A stretch of 64,000 bases of DNA, taken from NCBI GenBank assembly GCA_026027325.1, contig JAMSLZ010000008.1, positions 1,178,001-1,242,000 of the forward strand, in the 5' to 3' direction. Below the pieces are notes generated by a model. The model searched no databases, had not been told where the DNA came from, and saw only the letters and a program-made list of their open reading frames with translations. A program made the position numbers and the translations under genes. This DNA comes from Actinomucor elegans. Lineage: Eukaryota > Mucoromycota > Mucoromycetes > Mucorales > Mucoraceae. Below, in pieces: positions 9,566 through 19,149 of this stretch (its first letter is position 1; every line of letters begins with the position of its first letter).

Positions 9566-12500
9566 ATGCCTGGTGAAAACTGCCCAGTGTGTCAACAGTA
9601 CTTTACTAAAAAAGAAATAAGAAGGCATATTATCAATTGCAGAATGCGACGTGCTTTCAATATATATAGTCAAGTAAAGCAGAAACTTACACTATCTCAG
9701 CAAGGTCATTTCGCCAGTAACCCTTATGTATCAGATGATCTTTTAAACCATGAAACGCAACATCAATCAAGCACTGATATTGTAAATAACAATCCTGCTG
9801 ATATTTTACGAACAAGCCACTGTGATTTCAGTAACTCTGTAGATATGAACAGCTTGGATGAATGCGACTCTATAGCGAATGAAGAAGAAAATTCAGAAAA
9901 AACTAAGGTAATACAAGAAGGTTGGCGAACAGTTGGCGCTATAGAAGAAGACGCAATAAAAAAAACCACAGTGGAAGAAATATACTCTAGATTAAGCAAA
10001 TTCAAAGATACTATTACCCATCCTATTCAGCTTAAAATCAAGGACGATGGTAAACAGTACATGGATATTTTAAGTCCTCCAGAGAGGAAAAGTCTAGAAC
10101 TGAAGTATCTCTTAAAAGAAAACAATGTATCAAAAAGTACGACCGAAAAAATATTCAACTTCTTCAATGAGTACTTAATTGAGATGAATAGTGGTATAGT
10201 TATTATTTCCATCTTGCTGCTTTACTACTACCAGTGTGCTCACTGCTATTCTTATTTTCTTTTATAGAACATCTAAAATTCATCAGCCCGTATAAATGCG
10301 AAAGCATTAATAATAATCATATAATCCAACTTCAAGCTGATAAATATGACATGTGTCCTGAAGGGTGCTACATGTATTACCCTGGTGACAGTCAAACTGC
10401 TTGCCCTAGGTTAAGTTGCAAGAGACATCGTTATGAAGAGACATCGTCCACATCAACTATCATGGAAGCTAAAGCCAAGCATTACCAACTATCACTTAGT
10501 AAGCAGTTGGCCTATTTTATGCTGTCTGAAAAGAATAGGAAGAAGTTGAAATATAAAGCTACGCGTAGCTCTGTGTATAGTTCAACCGATGAGCTTGATG
10601 GCTGCGAGAGAGATATATTGGATGGATTCGCTTTTAAAAGTAGAAATAGTGACGCCGAAGAAGACTATAACCTCTCGCTCTCGTTCCATTACGATGGATT
10701 CCATCCTTTTGACACAGGTGATAATAGTATGGCAATTATCATGTTTACTATTAATGATATACCACCAGAACAAAGGTACAAAACAAAATAACTTGGCGCT
10801 GAAACTTTAATGGATAAATTAAATGCTCTATTATAGATTTGATCCAGAAAACAGACTGATCGTTGCCGTCATACCTGGTCCGAGAAAACCCTATGATATC
10901 TTTAGTTTCCTTTATCCTACCATCCAGGAGCTTCTCGTTTTGGAAACAGAAGGCATTATTGTCGAAACAGGAACCTCTTCCATCCGTATAAAGGCCCACT
11001 TATTAAACATAATTGGTGATATTCCTGGACTATCAGAGCTATGTTTACATGCTGGCCATAATTCTTACCATGGATGCCGCATTTGCAAGATCAAAGGCAT
11101 TTATTCCAAATCAAAAAGGACTATAGTTTTTCCTGGAACAAATGAAGCACAAGAGCCCATTGAATACCCATTAAGGACTTCTGAGGATTATCAAAACGGT
11201 GACTTGGTAAGAAGCTTAATAAATTAAACAATAGTAACTGTATCAGTGTCTAATGCAGTATGATTTGATTAACTATCTAGGCTACTTCACTCAAAGGGAA
11301 ATTGCCATTTGCATTATTAAAAAGCTTTCATGGATGTTCATTTTTTGGATTAGATGAGATGCACTTATGGGGAATGAATATAGCCAAGCACATATGGTCC
11401 ATGATGAAGGATGACTCTCAGAGATTCGGATACTATAACCCTTTGTTCCTTCGGAACGCCTATAGAGAAGAAATTGGCAGAGCAATGGTTCAAATACAAC
11501 GAATGCTTCCAAATGGAGCCATTGATGGTCAATTTATAGGTATTAGAGATTAACTCAAGAAACTTAATGCTAATTATTCCAATGAATTAATATCCTTGCT
11601 TTTTTCTTCACTTAGATATTTCTTCCAAATCAGGCCAATCTCGTAGCGTTGACTGGATTGATTTTTTAATGTACATAGTACCCACTTTGGTAGTGGAGGC
11701 GTTACGAAAACAACATGCTGATATTTACCAAACCGAAAGAAATAGAAAAAAGAAGAGAAAGGTAGCTTCTCCTGTACTGGAAGCTGTTGATGATGCGTGC
11801 AATGCTTTGAAATCAATATCCATGGTCTGCACTTTGACCCAAAAATTCAACATATATCCAAGTGATCTGTTACGGATTGATGAGTAAGTTTTTTTTTTGA
11901 GAGACTACTACGTGCAGCTATGCTAAGTTTTCGATAATTTATATCGTCTTTTCATTCTAGATTAGTAAAAAGATGGCATGCGTTCTTACTGCAGAAGATG
12001 GGAAAAGATACATTTACCATTAACCAGCATTATCTAAAACATTTGTCCTATATTATTTTTCAGCTTGGTCCACTTAGATTGATAAGCGCCCGAACTCTTG
12101 AAAGAAGTATTCAAGATGTAAAAAGACATATCAAGTCTAAACAAAATCCTCAAAAAAACTCTGTCACTGTTCTAATGGATCACTACACAAAAGCGTATAA
12201 AAACTGGCAGATTGGAATTGAAAGCCATAGTGTTGATGAAGATATGGTATTTAAACCTTCTTCTGCTGACTTAATCAACCAATTATTTCCAACGTGTGAT
12301 ATTAAGCATCTAATCCAGCAATATCTAGCCGATCATAATGGTTCCAGTTCAACAGAAGAGGAGTACTCTGTTTCTACTTCTAATACTTACGGTAAAACGA
12401 GGAATGGCCAAACCGTTGATATTTCTTCAAGAAAACAAAACCAAAAGATAGTTGCATACATATCAGATGATACTATGTCCTTACAATATAATATAGGCCA

Positions 12501-12720
12501 AGTAAAGCAGTTTATTAGATGGAAAGATCAAATACTTGCCTTATTACAACATCAAACGACTTTAGTGTTTGATGGTCAAACATGCTGCTATTATACGCAA
12601 CCCTATGAAGAAAGGCTCCTATGGAAAATAATCAAAGCCAAGGACATAATAGGATATGCTATACTTATACCTTCTTTATTAAATAAAGACAAAACATATG
12701 TTGCTTGGAGACCTTATTAA
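9566..12720 (+). CDS. CACTA-type transposase (Transposase_21/TNP2-like)
   Basis: Six exons (9566-10193, 10268-10775, 10837-11206, 11281-11539, 11616-11883, 11961-12720) join in frame to 930 aa without a stop. Residues 6-25 form a C2HC finger (CPVC ... RRHIINC). A zinc ribbon follows near 245 (CPEGC ... ACPRLSC). The DDE core shows the landmarks of CACTA enzymes: YDGFHPF near 350, with the candidate first Asp; PPEQRF, then VIPGPRKPYDIFSFLYPT; GDIPGLSELC with the candidate second Asp near 440, followed by GHNSYHGCRICKIKG; and GLDEMHLWGM near 525. The enzyme would cut and move the surrounding element. The basic stretch RNRKKKRKV near 618 could be a nuclear signal. No frameshift or premature stop was found, so the copy may be active. 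Assignment of catalytic residues is by analogy. Confidence 0.9.
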
Positions 12721-12919
12721 ACCAAGTACATATATAAATTTATTCTATACTATCAATGCTGTCTTATATTCGTTGAAACCAGAGCTCTGCTTCACTGTTT
12801 AGTTTAACATACAATTTACTCGAACTAGCTCCATATTCACTCCAATTGGGAAACATGGAAATTCATGGAAAAATAATGGAAATAAAAGTTAAGGTGCATT
12901 AACCTGGTTTCCAAGTTGC

Positions 12920-13018
12920 CATGAAATTCACTTTATTTCACTTTAAATTCAGGTGAAAGCACTAATTCACTTGAAATTCACTTGATTTTGCCATGAATTC
13001 ACTTTATTTCACTTTTTT
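12920..13018. repeat. right subterminal repeat field of the CACTA element
   Basis: Repeated TTCACTTTATTTCACTTT and TTCACTTGAAATTCACTTG motifs directly inside the right terminus, counterpart to the array at the left end but without strict 39-bp spacing. Confidence 0.8.
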
Positions 13019-13030
13019 TTTCCCATAGTG
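13017..13030 (-). repeat. right terminal inverted repeat of the CACTA element
   Basis: TTTTTCCCATAGTG, the inverse of the left terminus; followed by TTT, the second copy of the target duplication. Confidence 0.9.
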
Positions 13031-13930
13031 TTTTTGCTGTTGTTGATACAGTTTGTTGCTTGTCAAGCGGACGAATATGAAGTATATTGGCAAATATTGT
13101 ACAATGCTGTGCATTGAACTGTACATATATCATCTTATATTTCCGTAATTGGGCAGTAGAATATTATTTGATGCTCTCAATTTTATAAACTACAAGTTTA
13201 ACTCGAGTATTTATGGGAGAAACATAAAAAAATTGCATTAGGATACGAGCATGTACTAAGTATAGTTTATTAATAAACTAAGCATTGGAAATATCGTTTT
13301 CATGCTCCGTAAAAACATGATGGTCTGAAGGCTCTACCTTAAAGACATATATAATTATTAGAATTTTTTCTGTAGTATATGCTCAAGTGAAGCGCTACAT
13401 TTGTTAAAATCTCCACTTGATTCGCATACTATGATTATATGTACTATATTTTAGCAGTTGTCTGTATTGAAATGCATATAGACTAAATCCATAGATCTGA
13501 AAATCTCGAAACTGATCTTGGTTTAATATCGCATCTAATTATTAGGGTATGTACAGAATGAATTGCTGCATCTATTAACCTTTTTTTTTAAAAAAAAAAA
13601 AAAGAAAAAAGTTGCAATAAATATACCGTAGTACAAATAGTTGACAATGAGTTGTGTGTATTTGAAATACTTTATATAGATCTATACAAATGTGCAAGTT
13701 TTTCTAAATCTCAGTCAAATGTTCCGTTTGATTAGTATGTAGCTACATCTCAGATCGAGTAGTCGTTTTCAGTAGAATCTTTACAAATTAGAAACGGTAA
13801 TGAGATTTAAATAAGAATCTATGAAAGTTACTGCAAAGAGTGAGCATTTAAGAGCAACTGTCTTTATTGAAAGCGGCTATAGTCTATGAATAAAGCACTG
13901 GAGTGGAAAGGGGTATATATATTAATAAAA
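13031..13930. other. intergenic region with two copies of the dispersed repeat family
   Basis: No gene supported. Copies of the dispersed repeat motif lie at about 13513-13577 (CGCATCTAATTATTAGG, then GAATGAATTGCTGCATCTA) and about 13707-13752 (more decayed). A T8/A13 run sits at 13577-13605. The end of the Swa2 gene begins at 13931. Confidence 0.7.
13513..13577 (+). repeat. dispersed repeat family copy
   Basis: Matches the family consensus (AATGTCGCATCTGATTAGTA ... GAATGAATTACTGCATCTA) with several substitutions. Confidence 0.65.
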
Positions 13931-16148
13931 CTACAAATTATTCTCGGTTTTGAATGCATCCCAAGCTTGGTTCAGCGTTGTAAATATACCATTTGCTAGC
14001 ATACGTTGCTCCACAGTCGCATTAGCAGGAAGCTAATTAAAACATTAATTAGTCTGGAGTAATAACACAAGCTTTTTCTTATTTTATACCTTATCCGGAT
14101 GGACTTTTGCAATTGCTTTCATATAAGTCACTTTACACTTTCTAGGCTCCAACAATTCGCTCATCATGACGCCCTTCCATTGTACGCCCGGCCATAAAAT
14201 CAATTCCAAAGAACCTAACAAGGCTCTCAAATTCTTGTCTTTGCCCGTTTTCCAAACTGAAATTTGTGCATTCACTTTATCTTCCTTTTCCAGCCTTTCA
14301 ATTTCTTCAGCCTCCCTTTGTTTTTCTCGATCGCGCATCTCTTTCACAGCCTTGCTCTTGTTAATTTCGTCCAATTGGGCTTGATTATACTGAGAAGCAG
14401 GTTTAGGAATGAACATGTTGAAATCAATATCTGGAAACGCAGTTGTGTTATTATCCGCGGAAGTGGCAGGCTTCCAATTTTGCTGCTGCTGCTGCTGTTG
14501 CTTCTTTTTACTGTCTAACAATGCTTGCTGACAACGAATGATACCTTGTGTCACTTGGGCACTACGCGAGCCATCCAATCTCACGTATTCTTCATATACC
14601 TGAATAGCAGCTTCAAATAAACATAAACCTTCCAAAGCGCTTGCTTTGCGATGCAAGGCCTTGATTAATTGCGCCTTCATATTGGTTGAAGCATCTCTCA
14701 TTAAACTGGTAATGGGAGCATTACTAGCCATATTTTTGCGAGCTAAATCAATAGCAAGAGAACAGTCAGCAATACAGTCTTGATATTTGCCTTGCTTAAG
14801 TCGAGCTGCCGCGCGATTGTTGCAGAGTAATACAAGATCACCATGTCCTGCAGGTAAAGAACCGATGGAAAGACCATATGCATGTTCAGCCTCGCTATAT
14901 TGGCCCTTATTAAAAAAGTAATTGCCTTGCTTACGTTCTTTATCAGCATAAACAGTAATTGGATCTGTTCGGGGTGGCGCAGGCGGTGTGCTGATGTTGG
15001 AAGCAGGTTGATAAGTCGATGTAGAGGACTTTGTACTGCTCGTAGTGCTATAAGCGGGTCGTTGGTTTGGTATAGGTGGCGTAGGCTTATTTCGCTTCAA
15101 CTCATCGAGATACTCCTTTCGACGCTCTTCCTGTTGCTTTTTCCATAATTCTTCTTGTTCTCTTTCTGCATGAGGATCTTCTGGCCCATCATCATCATCG
15201 GATGGCGAGGATGTTGGTTTAGCAGCAAAAGAGGTAGGGATTTGTTCATCAGCCTGTTCGCTCTGCACAAGGATATCTAATATCTTTTGCAGATCAGTGC
15301 TTCCGGTAGCTGTTATGGCTACTCTCGAAGCTTCCAAGCTGAACCCCATGTCTACTAGCTGTGCAAGTAACATGTCTTTTGTTGAAGGCGCAGGCGAAGC
15401 ACTTGAAAACGATGCAGTGCCATTCGGCGTCTAAACGTCAAATAAGAGTAAGCTTTTGTATATGTTTGTTTGATGTAATTGACTTACAGTAGTTCTTTCG
15501 GGCTGCTTTCCGGACTTCATATTATTGATTTCACTCTTGATGGAATTCATACCGAAATGATCCATACTAGGCCTGGATGGTGTAGACTATAATAACTAGT
15601 GTCAAACGCTTGTGTGCTTCCTCCAAATAAACGTGCATACTTACATCTCCTCTTGATCTACCATAGTGATTTGAAGAAGGTTTAGCCGCAGGTTTAGCTA
15701 ACGGATCAAAAGCAGAAGCACCGCTTTTGGTATAAAACTGCTGGTGTTGCTGTTGCTGTTGCTGTTGAGTACTGCTATAGTTTTGTCTCGCACTTGTGGT
15801 TGAGTTGTATTGGGTATTATTTGGAGAAGCAGGCGAACTGTATGCTGCCTGCGAAGGTGAATAACGCTGCTGAGGGTTAAGTCCTTGTCTAAGATACATA
15901 TGAGTAGGTGTACTGAAAATAGGTAATACAGCTTCACTTTCTTCTGGAGTCGCGTAATGCCTACTCTGTTGTTGTGCTGAAGGTGTTCTTAAAGGAGATT
16001 GGGCGGGAGAAGAATACCGATGTTGCGATTTTGGAGTGGAATGGACATTTGTTTGGAAATTATTGTACGCATAATTAGCCTCGGTCATATACGGACTAGC
16101 AGTTGCACTATACGACTCTTGTTTCGTATATGTTTCCTGTTGACTCAT
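13931..16148 (-). CDS. SWA2: auxilin-like clathrin-uncoating cofactor (Swa2-type: UBA, TPR, J domain)
   Basis: Four exons (15645-16148, 15488-15586, 14090-15430, 13931-14032) give 681 aa. Residues 1-200 are a Gln/Ser/Pro-rich, probably disordered clathrin-binding region with SAFDPLAKP near 155. A UBA domain opens the third exon (MLLAQLVDMGFSLEASRVA, about 221-260). A charged DPHAEREQEELWKKQQEE stretch leads to TPR repeats at about 340-480 (YFFNKGQYSEAEHAYGLS; LLCNNRAAARLKQGKYQDC). A C-terminal auxilin J domain follows, with HPD at about 645-647 (KVHPDKLPANATVEQRMLA) and the terminal helix ANGIFTTLNQAWDAF. This order is that of yeast Swa2/Aux1, which recruits Hsp70 to strip clathrin coats. The last intron interrupts the J domain right after HPDK. 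The clear domain set makes the call firm; binding of ubiquitin or clathrin is inferred. Confidence 0.94.
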
Positions 16149-16766
16149 ACTTGATAAGTTTCGAGAAAGAGAACAAGGGAAAAGAAACGAACCTTTAAAT
16201 TCCGTGTAAATAATTGGCTGGGAAGGTACGTCAGTGGTAATACTAAGACAAGTTGTGTAGCACCGATGACTTTAAAAATATTTCTGCGAGGTTATTCTGA
16301 AGACTTGGTGTTGGGTTGCAGTACACTGAGGAAAAGAGTCTAATGTGTCCTTTCTTCAATATATTCTTCTTGGGATATAGCGTATCCGTCCTTCGGGTTT
16401 AAAATAAACCCTAGTCAATATAATCATAGATATAGCTGGCTACAGATTGTTTTTCTACCTTTGCACGTACCTGAAGACAGTATTTGATAATACGGCTGCT
16501 GCAGTTTCAGAGCAGATATTCTCGATATCAACAGTATGCGCAAGGTTAATTCTCTGTAACCTATCTTAGATATCCCTTCGTGTAATGAATAAGAAAACGA
16601 CTCTTTATATCATCCTAAAAATGCCTACTTCATATATAATAGTAATACATACTTTTTGTTAAGTATATAATGCTCATAATTGATAAAGCTATGAAATGCT
16701 AGTTTATTTCTACTTGATACGGTAGCCTTTTCTAGATGTTTCCTATAAAAGTAATTCTGAGCATAG
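16149..16766. other. intergenic region upstream of Swa2
   Basis: Contains the Swa2 promoter/leader (CGTCAGTGG and GC-richer DNA near 16200-16400). No coding region or repeat supported. Confidence 0.5.
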
Positions 16767-17130
16767 TTATTGCCTATCCTGTTTATTGTAATTATTATAA
16801 TCCTTGTCACCATCATCTTTATCATCACTGTGTTCATGGCACTTTTCTCCAGGACCATGATGATGGTCCTTGGCATGATTAATAATGATCAGTGTGGTAT
16901 CCGTTATTATGAAAAAAAAAAATGAGAAATGACAGTAACGAATGTAAATTGAATCATTGTAAGAGTGGCAGTGTTCCAAAGTAAGGTTACCATTTCATTG
17001 GGCGTCGTGTCTGTATAGATACTTGCTGCATGATCGGTTTCAGAGAAAGCTGATATAGTATCTGTTACAATAGTCGAGATCAAAGTTTCAGTGTAATTTG
17101 TAATTTTAGGAACTGTGAGTGATTGTATAT
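16767..17130 (-). CDS. possible last two exons of a small Thr-rich, His/Asp-tailed protein
   Basis: On the minus strand an exon at about 17003-17125 (acceptor CTCACAG) reads PKITNYTETLISTIVTDTIS and on to TTPNEM. A GTAACC donor and a 130-bp intron then lead to an exon at about 16767-16866 reading DHHHGPGEKCHEHSDDKDDG and ending KQDRQ. Phases agree. Ser/Thr-rich runs of this kind are common in fungal cell-wall proteins, and the His/Cys/Asp tail could bind metal. Upstream exons are not clear: a coding-like piece (LDESANYGRILSNKDL) lies at about 17320-17385 but I cannot join it. It may be a gene remnant rather than a working gene. Confidence 0.3.
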
Positions 17131-17978
17131 GCTATACACAGTTATCTCTGAAGATATTCTTTGAGTGTTAACTACCATTACAGTATCTTTGTCATATTTT
17201 CCAGATTTTTATATGTAAAAATAAGTAAAACAAGCAGAGGTGACAACACAAATGATAACAAGTGAACTATAAAACTGTAGATCGGATAAATGAAGCTTTT
17301 CATGACATACCTAGAAAATTATCAAATCCTTGTTGGAAAGGATTCTTCCATAATTTGCCGACTCATCTAGAGCTGTAATTAGAGTATACATGTTTATATT
17401 TAGTGCTAAATGAATTTGTTTTAGATTACTTTAGCTTTTGCCTGTAACATGTATTTTTTTTATTTTATTTTTTTAACTTATCATTGGTATTTGTTTTTGT
17501 GAGTCAGTGATTATTGTATAATCTAATGCTTTGCAAGTTGACTTAGGTGCCGCGCTCTGATTGTCTATTCCACTTTTTTGACATGTTTCAAGTTTCATTA
17601 TCAAGACTAATACAGACATGTTAAAAAAAGTTTTTAAACAGGACAAGTGCTGTTTATTCGAATTTCAGCATAGAAATTTGGCGCTGGGTATTAATCAGTA
17701 CAAAACTCTTTCGAATAAAAAAAGGAAACAAGTTCAACCCCCAAAATATGCCTTTTACCAAAAGCTCCAGAAAACAGGTTTAGCAGCTTATTCTACTACA
17801 AACTATTAATTAAATGAGCCAGTGAATCGGGATCGGTTGCAAAATCAAAAATTTATCAGATCTACATAGAATGATATGAGCATATTTTACTACTAATAAA
17901 TATCATACGTAATATAAAAATTACACTACTGTTAGAAATGTATTTAAATAAAAGTAAAAATTTATTCTGAATATAAGT
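17131..17978. other. intergenic region with a doubtful 63-codon frame
   Basis: A plus-strand frame at 17618-17809 (MLKKVFKQDK ... GLAAYSTTNY) has coding-like composition. It ends in a basic segment (SNKKRKQVQPP), but has no family I can name and no neighbours to support it; it might be the tail of a decayed transposase. Otherwise AT-rich. Confidence 0.35.
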
Positions 17979-18213
17979 TGCTAATCAGATGCGACATTGA
18001 GTCAAGATCAGTTGAAAGATCTATTGATCTATGAATCTAAATAGTTGACATGAAAGGCATGCACTTTATAGTCAATCACTAAAATAGTATATCTATTGGA
18101 TTATAATTAAATGGCAGTTCCAATGGATGCAGTGCTTTGCTTTGAACCACGTACTGATCAACAGATGCGGTATTAAATCAGGATCGATGAAGGAATATAG
18201 AAAAAGACCAAAT
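17979..18213 (+). repeat. left arm of a 235-bp inverted repeat
   Basis: Identical, as far as I can compare by eye, to the reverse complement of 18915-19149. It begins TGCTAATCAGATGCGACATT (dispersed family motif, inverted) and holds a second, diverged family motif near its inner end (CAGATGCGGTATTAAATCAG). The frame running through it at 18127-18315 is a by-product. Confidence 0.9.
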
Positions 18214-18914
18214 GGACCTAAATTTTCAAAATGCTTTTGTTTTTATGACGCACAAAAAAAAACCCAGTGTATAGTTTATAAATATATCAAACTATATATG
18301 TGTGAAGGTATATGAAACCATTTCTGTTATTTTGTAATGTAGAAAACTTAAGAGGAGCTATAGTTACAAAACCGAGACTTCATCAAAGTAACATTTATTG
18401 ATTTAGAGAAATACAACGTTTTTCTCTATTATTTAATGAAAAATTAAACTGTTTATTGATTTTATTAATGGGAAATCGCACTTGGGTCCAAAAATTACTG
18501 AAGACCAATCGTCGCCTTGATCACTTGATTTTACTCTCAGTGTAGTACTTCTCATTGGCTGGCTGTAACTGTGGTTATTTTGTTGTTGCCAACTAAATAA
18601 AACCTTGGTATTCTTTCAAACAGACATTTGAATAATGAAAATAGTCTAATGCACAAAAACTTTATCAATAAAGTCGAAGATCAGCTTAATTGCGCATCTA
18701 ACAATGCAAAAAGCGCATTACATTTTCTTAGATCCATAGCATGTATTCTATCGCAACTATCACTTCTACAGTGTATAATATAAAAATACTCTCAAAAATA
18801 TGCCATGTACGTGAATTACTTGTAAATTAAGTCTTGAACATGCTTATTAAGTTTCTTAAAAAAGGCGACTTTCAAAATTTTAACAACGCTTTAGATTTTT
18901 CCGAAATTGGGCCA

Positions 18915-19149
18915 ATTTGGTCTTTTTCTATATTCCTTCATCGATCCTGATTTAATACCGCATCTGTTGATCAGTACGTGGTTCAAAGCAAAGCACTGCA
19001 TCCATTGGAACTGCCATTTAATTATAATCCAATAGATATACTATTTTAGTGATTGACTATAAAGTGCATGCCTTTCATGTCAACTATTTAGATTCATAGA
19101 TCAATAGATCTTTCAACTGATCTTGACTCAATGTCGCATCTGATTAGCA
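18915..19149 (-). repeat. right arm of the 235-bp inverted repeat
   Basis: Starts ATTTGGTCTTTTTCTATATT and ends GTCGCATCTGATTAGCA. The two arms are separated by about 700 bp of AT-rich, non-coding DNA (18214-18914). Similarity stops abruptly at both inner and outer edges. Confidence 0.9.

Larger units (their letters stand above)
7792..13030 (+). mobile_element. complete CACTA (EnSpm/CMC superfamily) DNA transposon, 5239 bp
   Basis: The two ends are inverted copies of CACTATGGGAAAAA (7792-7805 and the complement of 13017-13030), the terminal signature of CACTA elements, flanked by TTT on both sides. Inside each end lie arrays of short subterminal repeats built on TTCACTTGAAATTCACT-type units. 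These are on the left at about 7806-8125, including a 39-bp tandem array, and on the right at about 12920-13018. The element carries two divergent genes: an accessory protein (8279-8952, minus) and a transposase (9566-12720, plus) with all exon frames open. Intact ends, intact frames and a matching duplication argue for a recent or still functional insertion, between the COG7-like gene and the Swa2 gene. Confidence 0.9.

Noticed and set aside
14166..14518. Plus-strand frames with many hydrophobic residues
   Set aside because: Antisense shadows of the Swa2 J/TPR exon; Leu-rich runs come from Gln-codon repeats on the other strand.
17618..17809. Plus-strand 63-codon frame considered as the C-terminal part of a Fanzor/IS605-like transposase
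   Set aside because: The FQHRNLALGIN stretch faintly recalls the W-x-R-D-x-x-A-x-N end motif, but key residues differ and no RuvC or zinc-ribbon parts are nearby.
18127..18315. 62-codon plus-strand frame
   Set aside because: Runs across the edge of the 235-bp inverted repeat arm; the coding look comes from repeat sequence that also occurs inverted.
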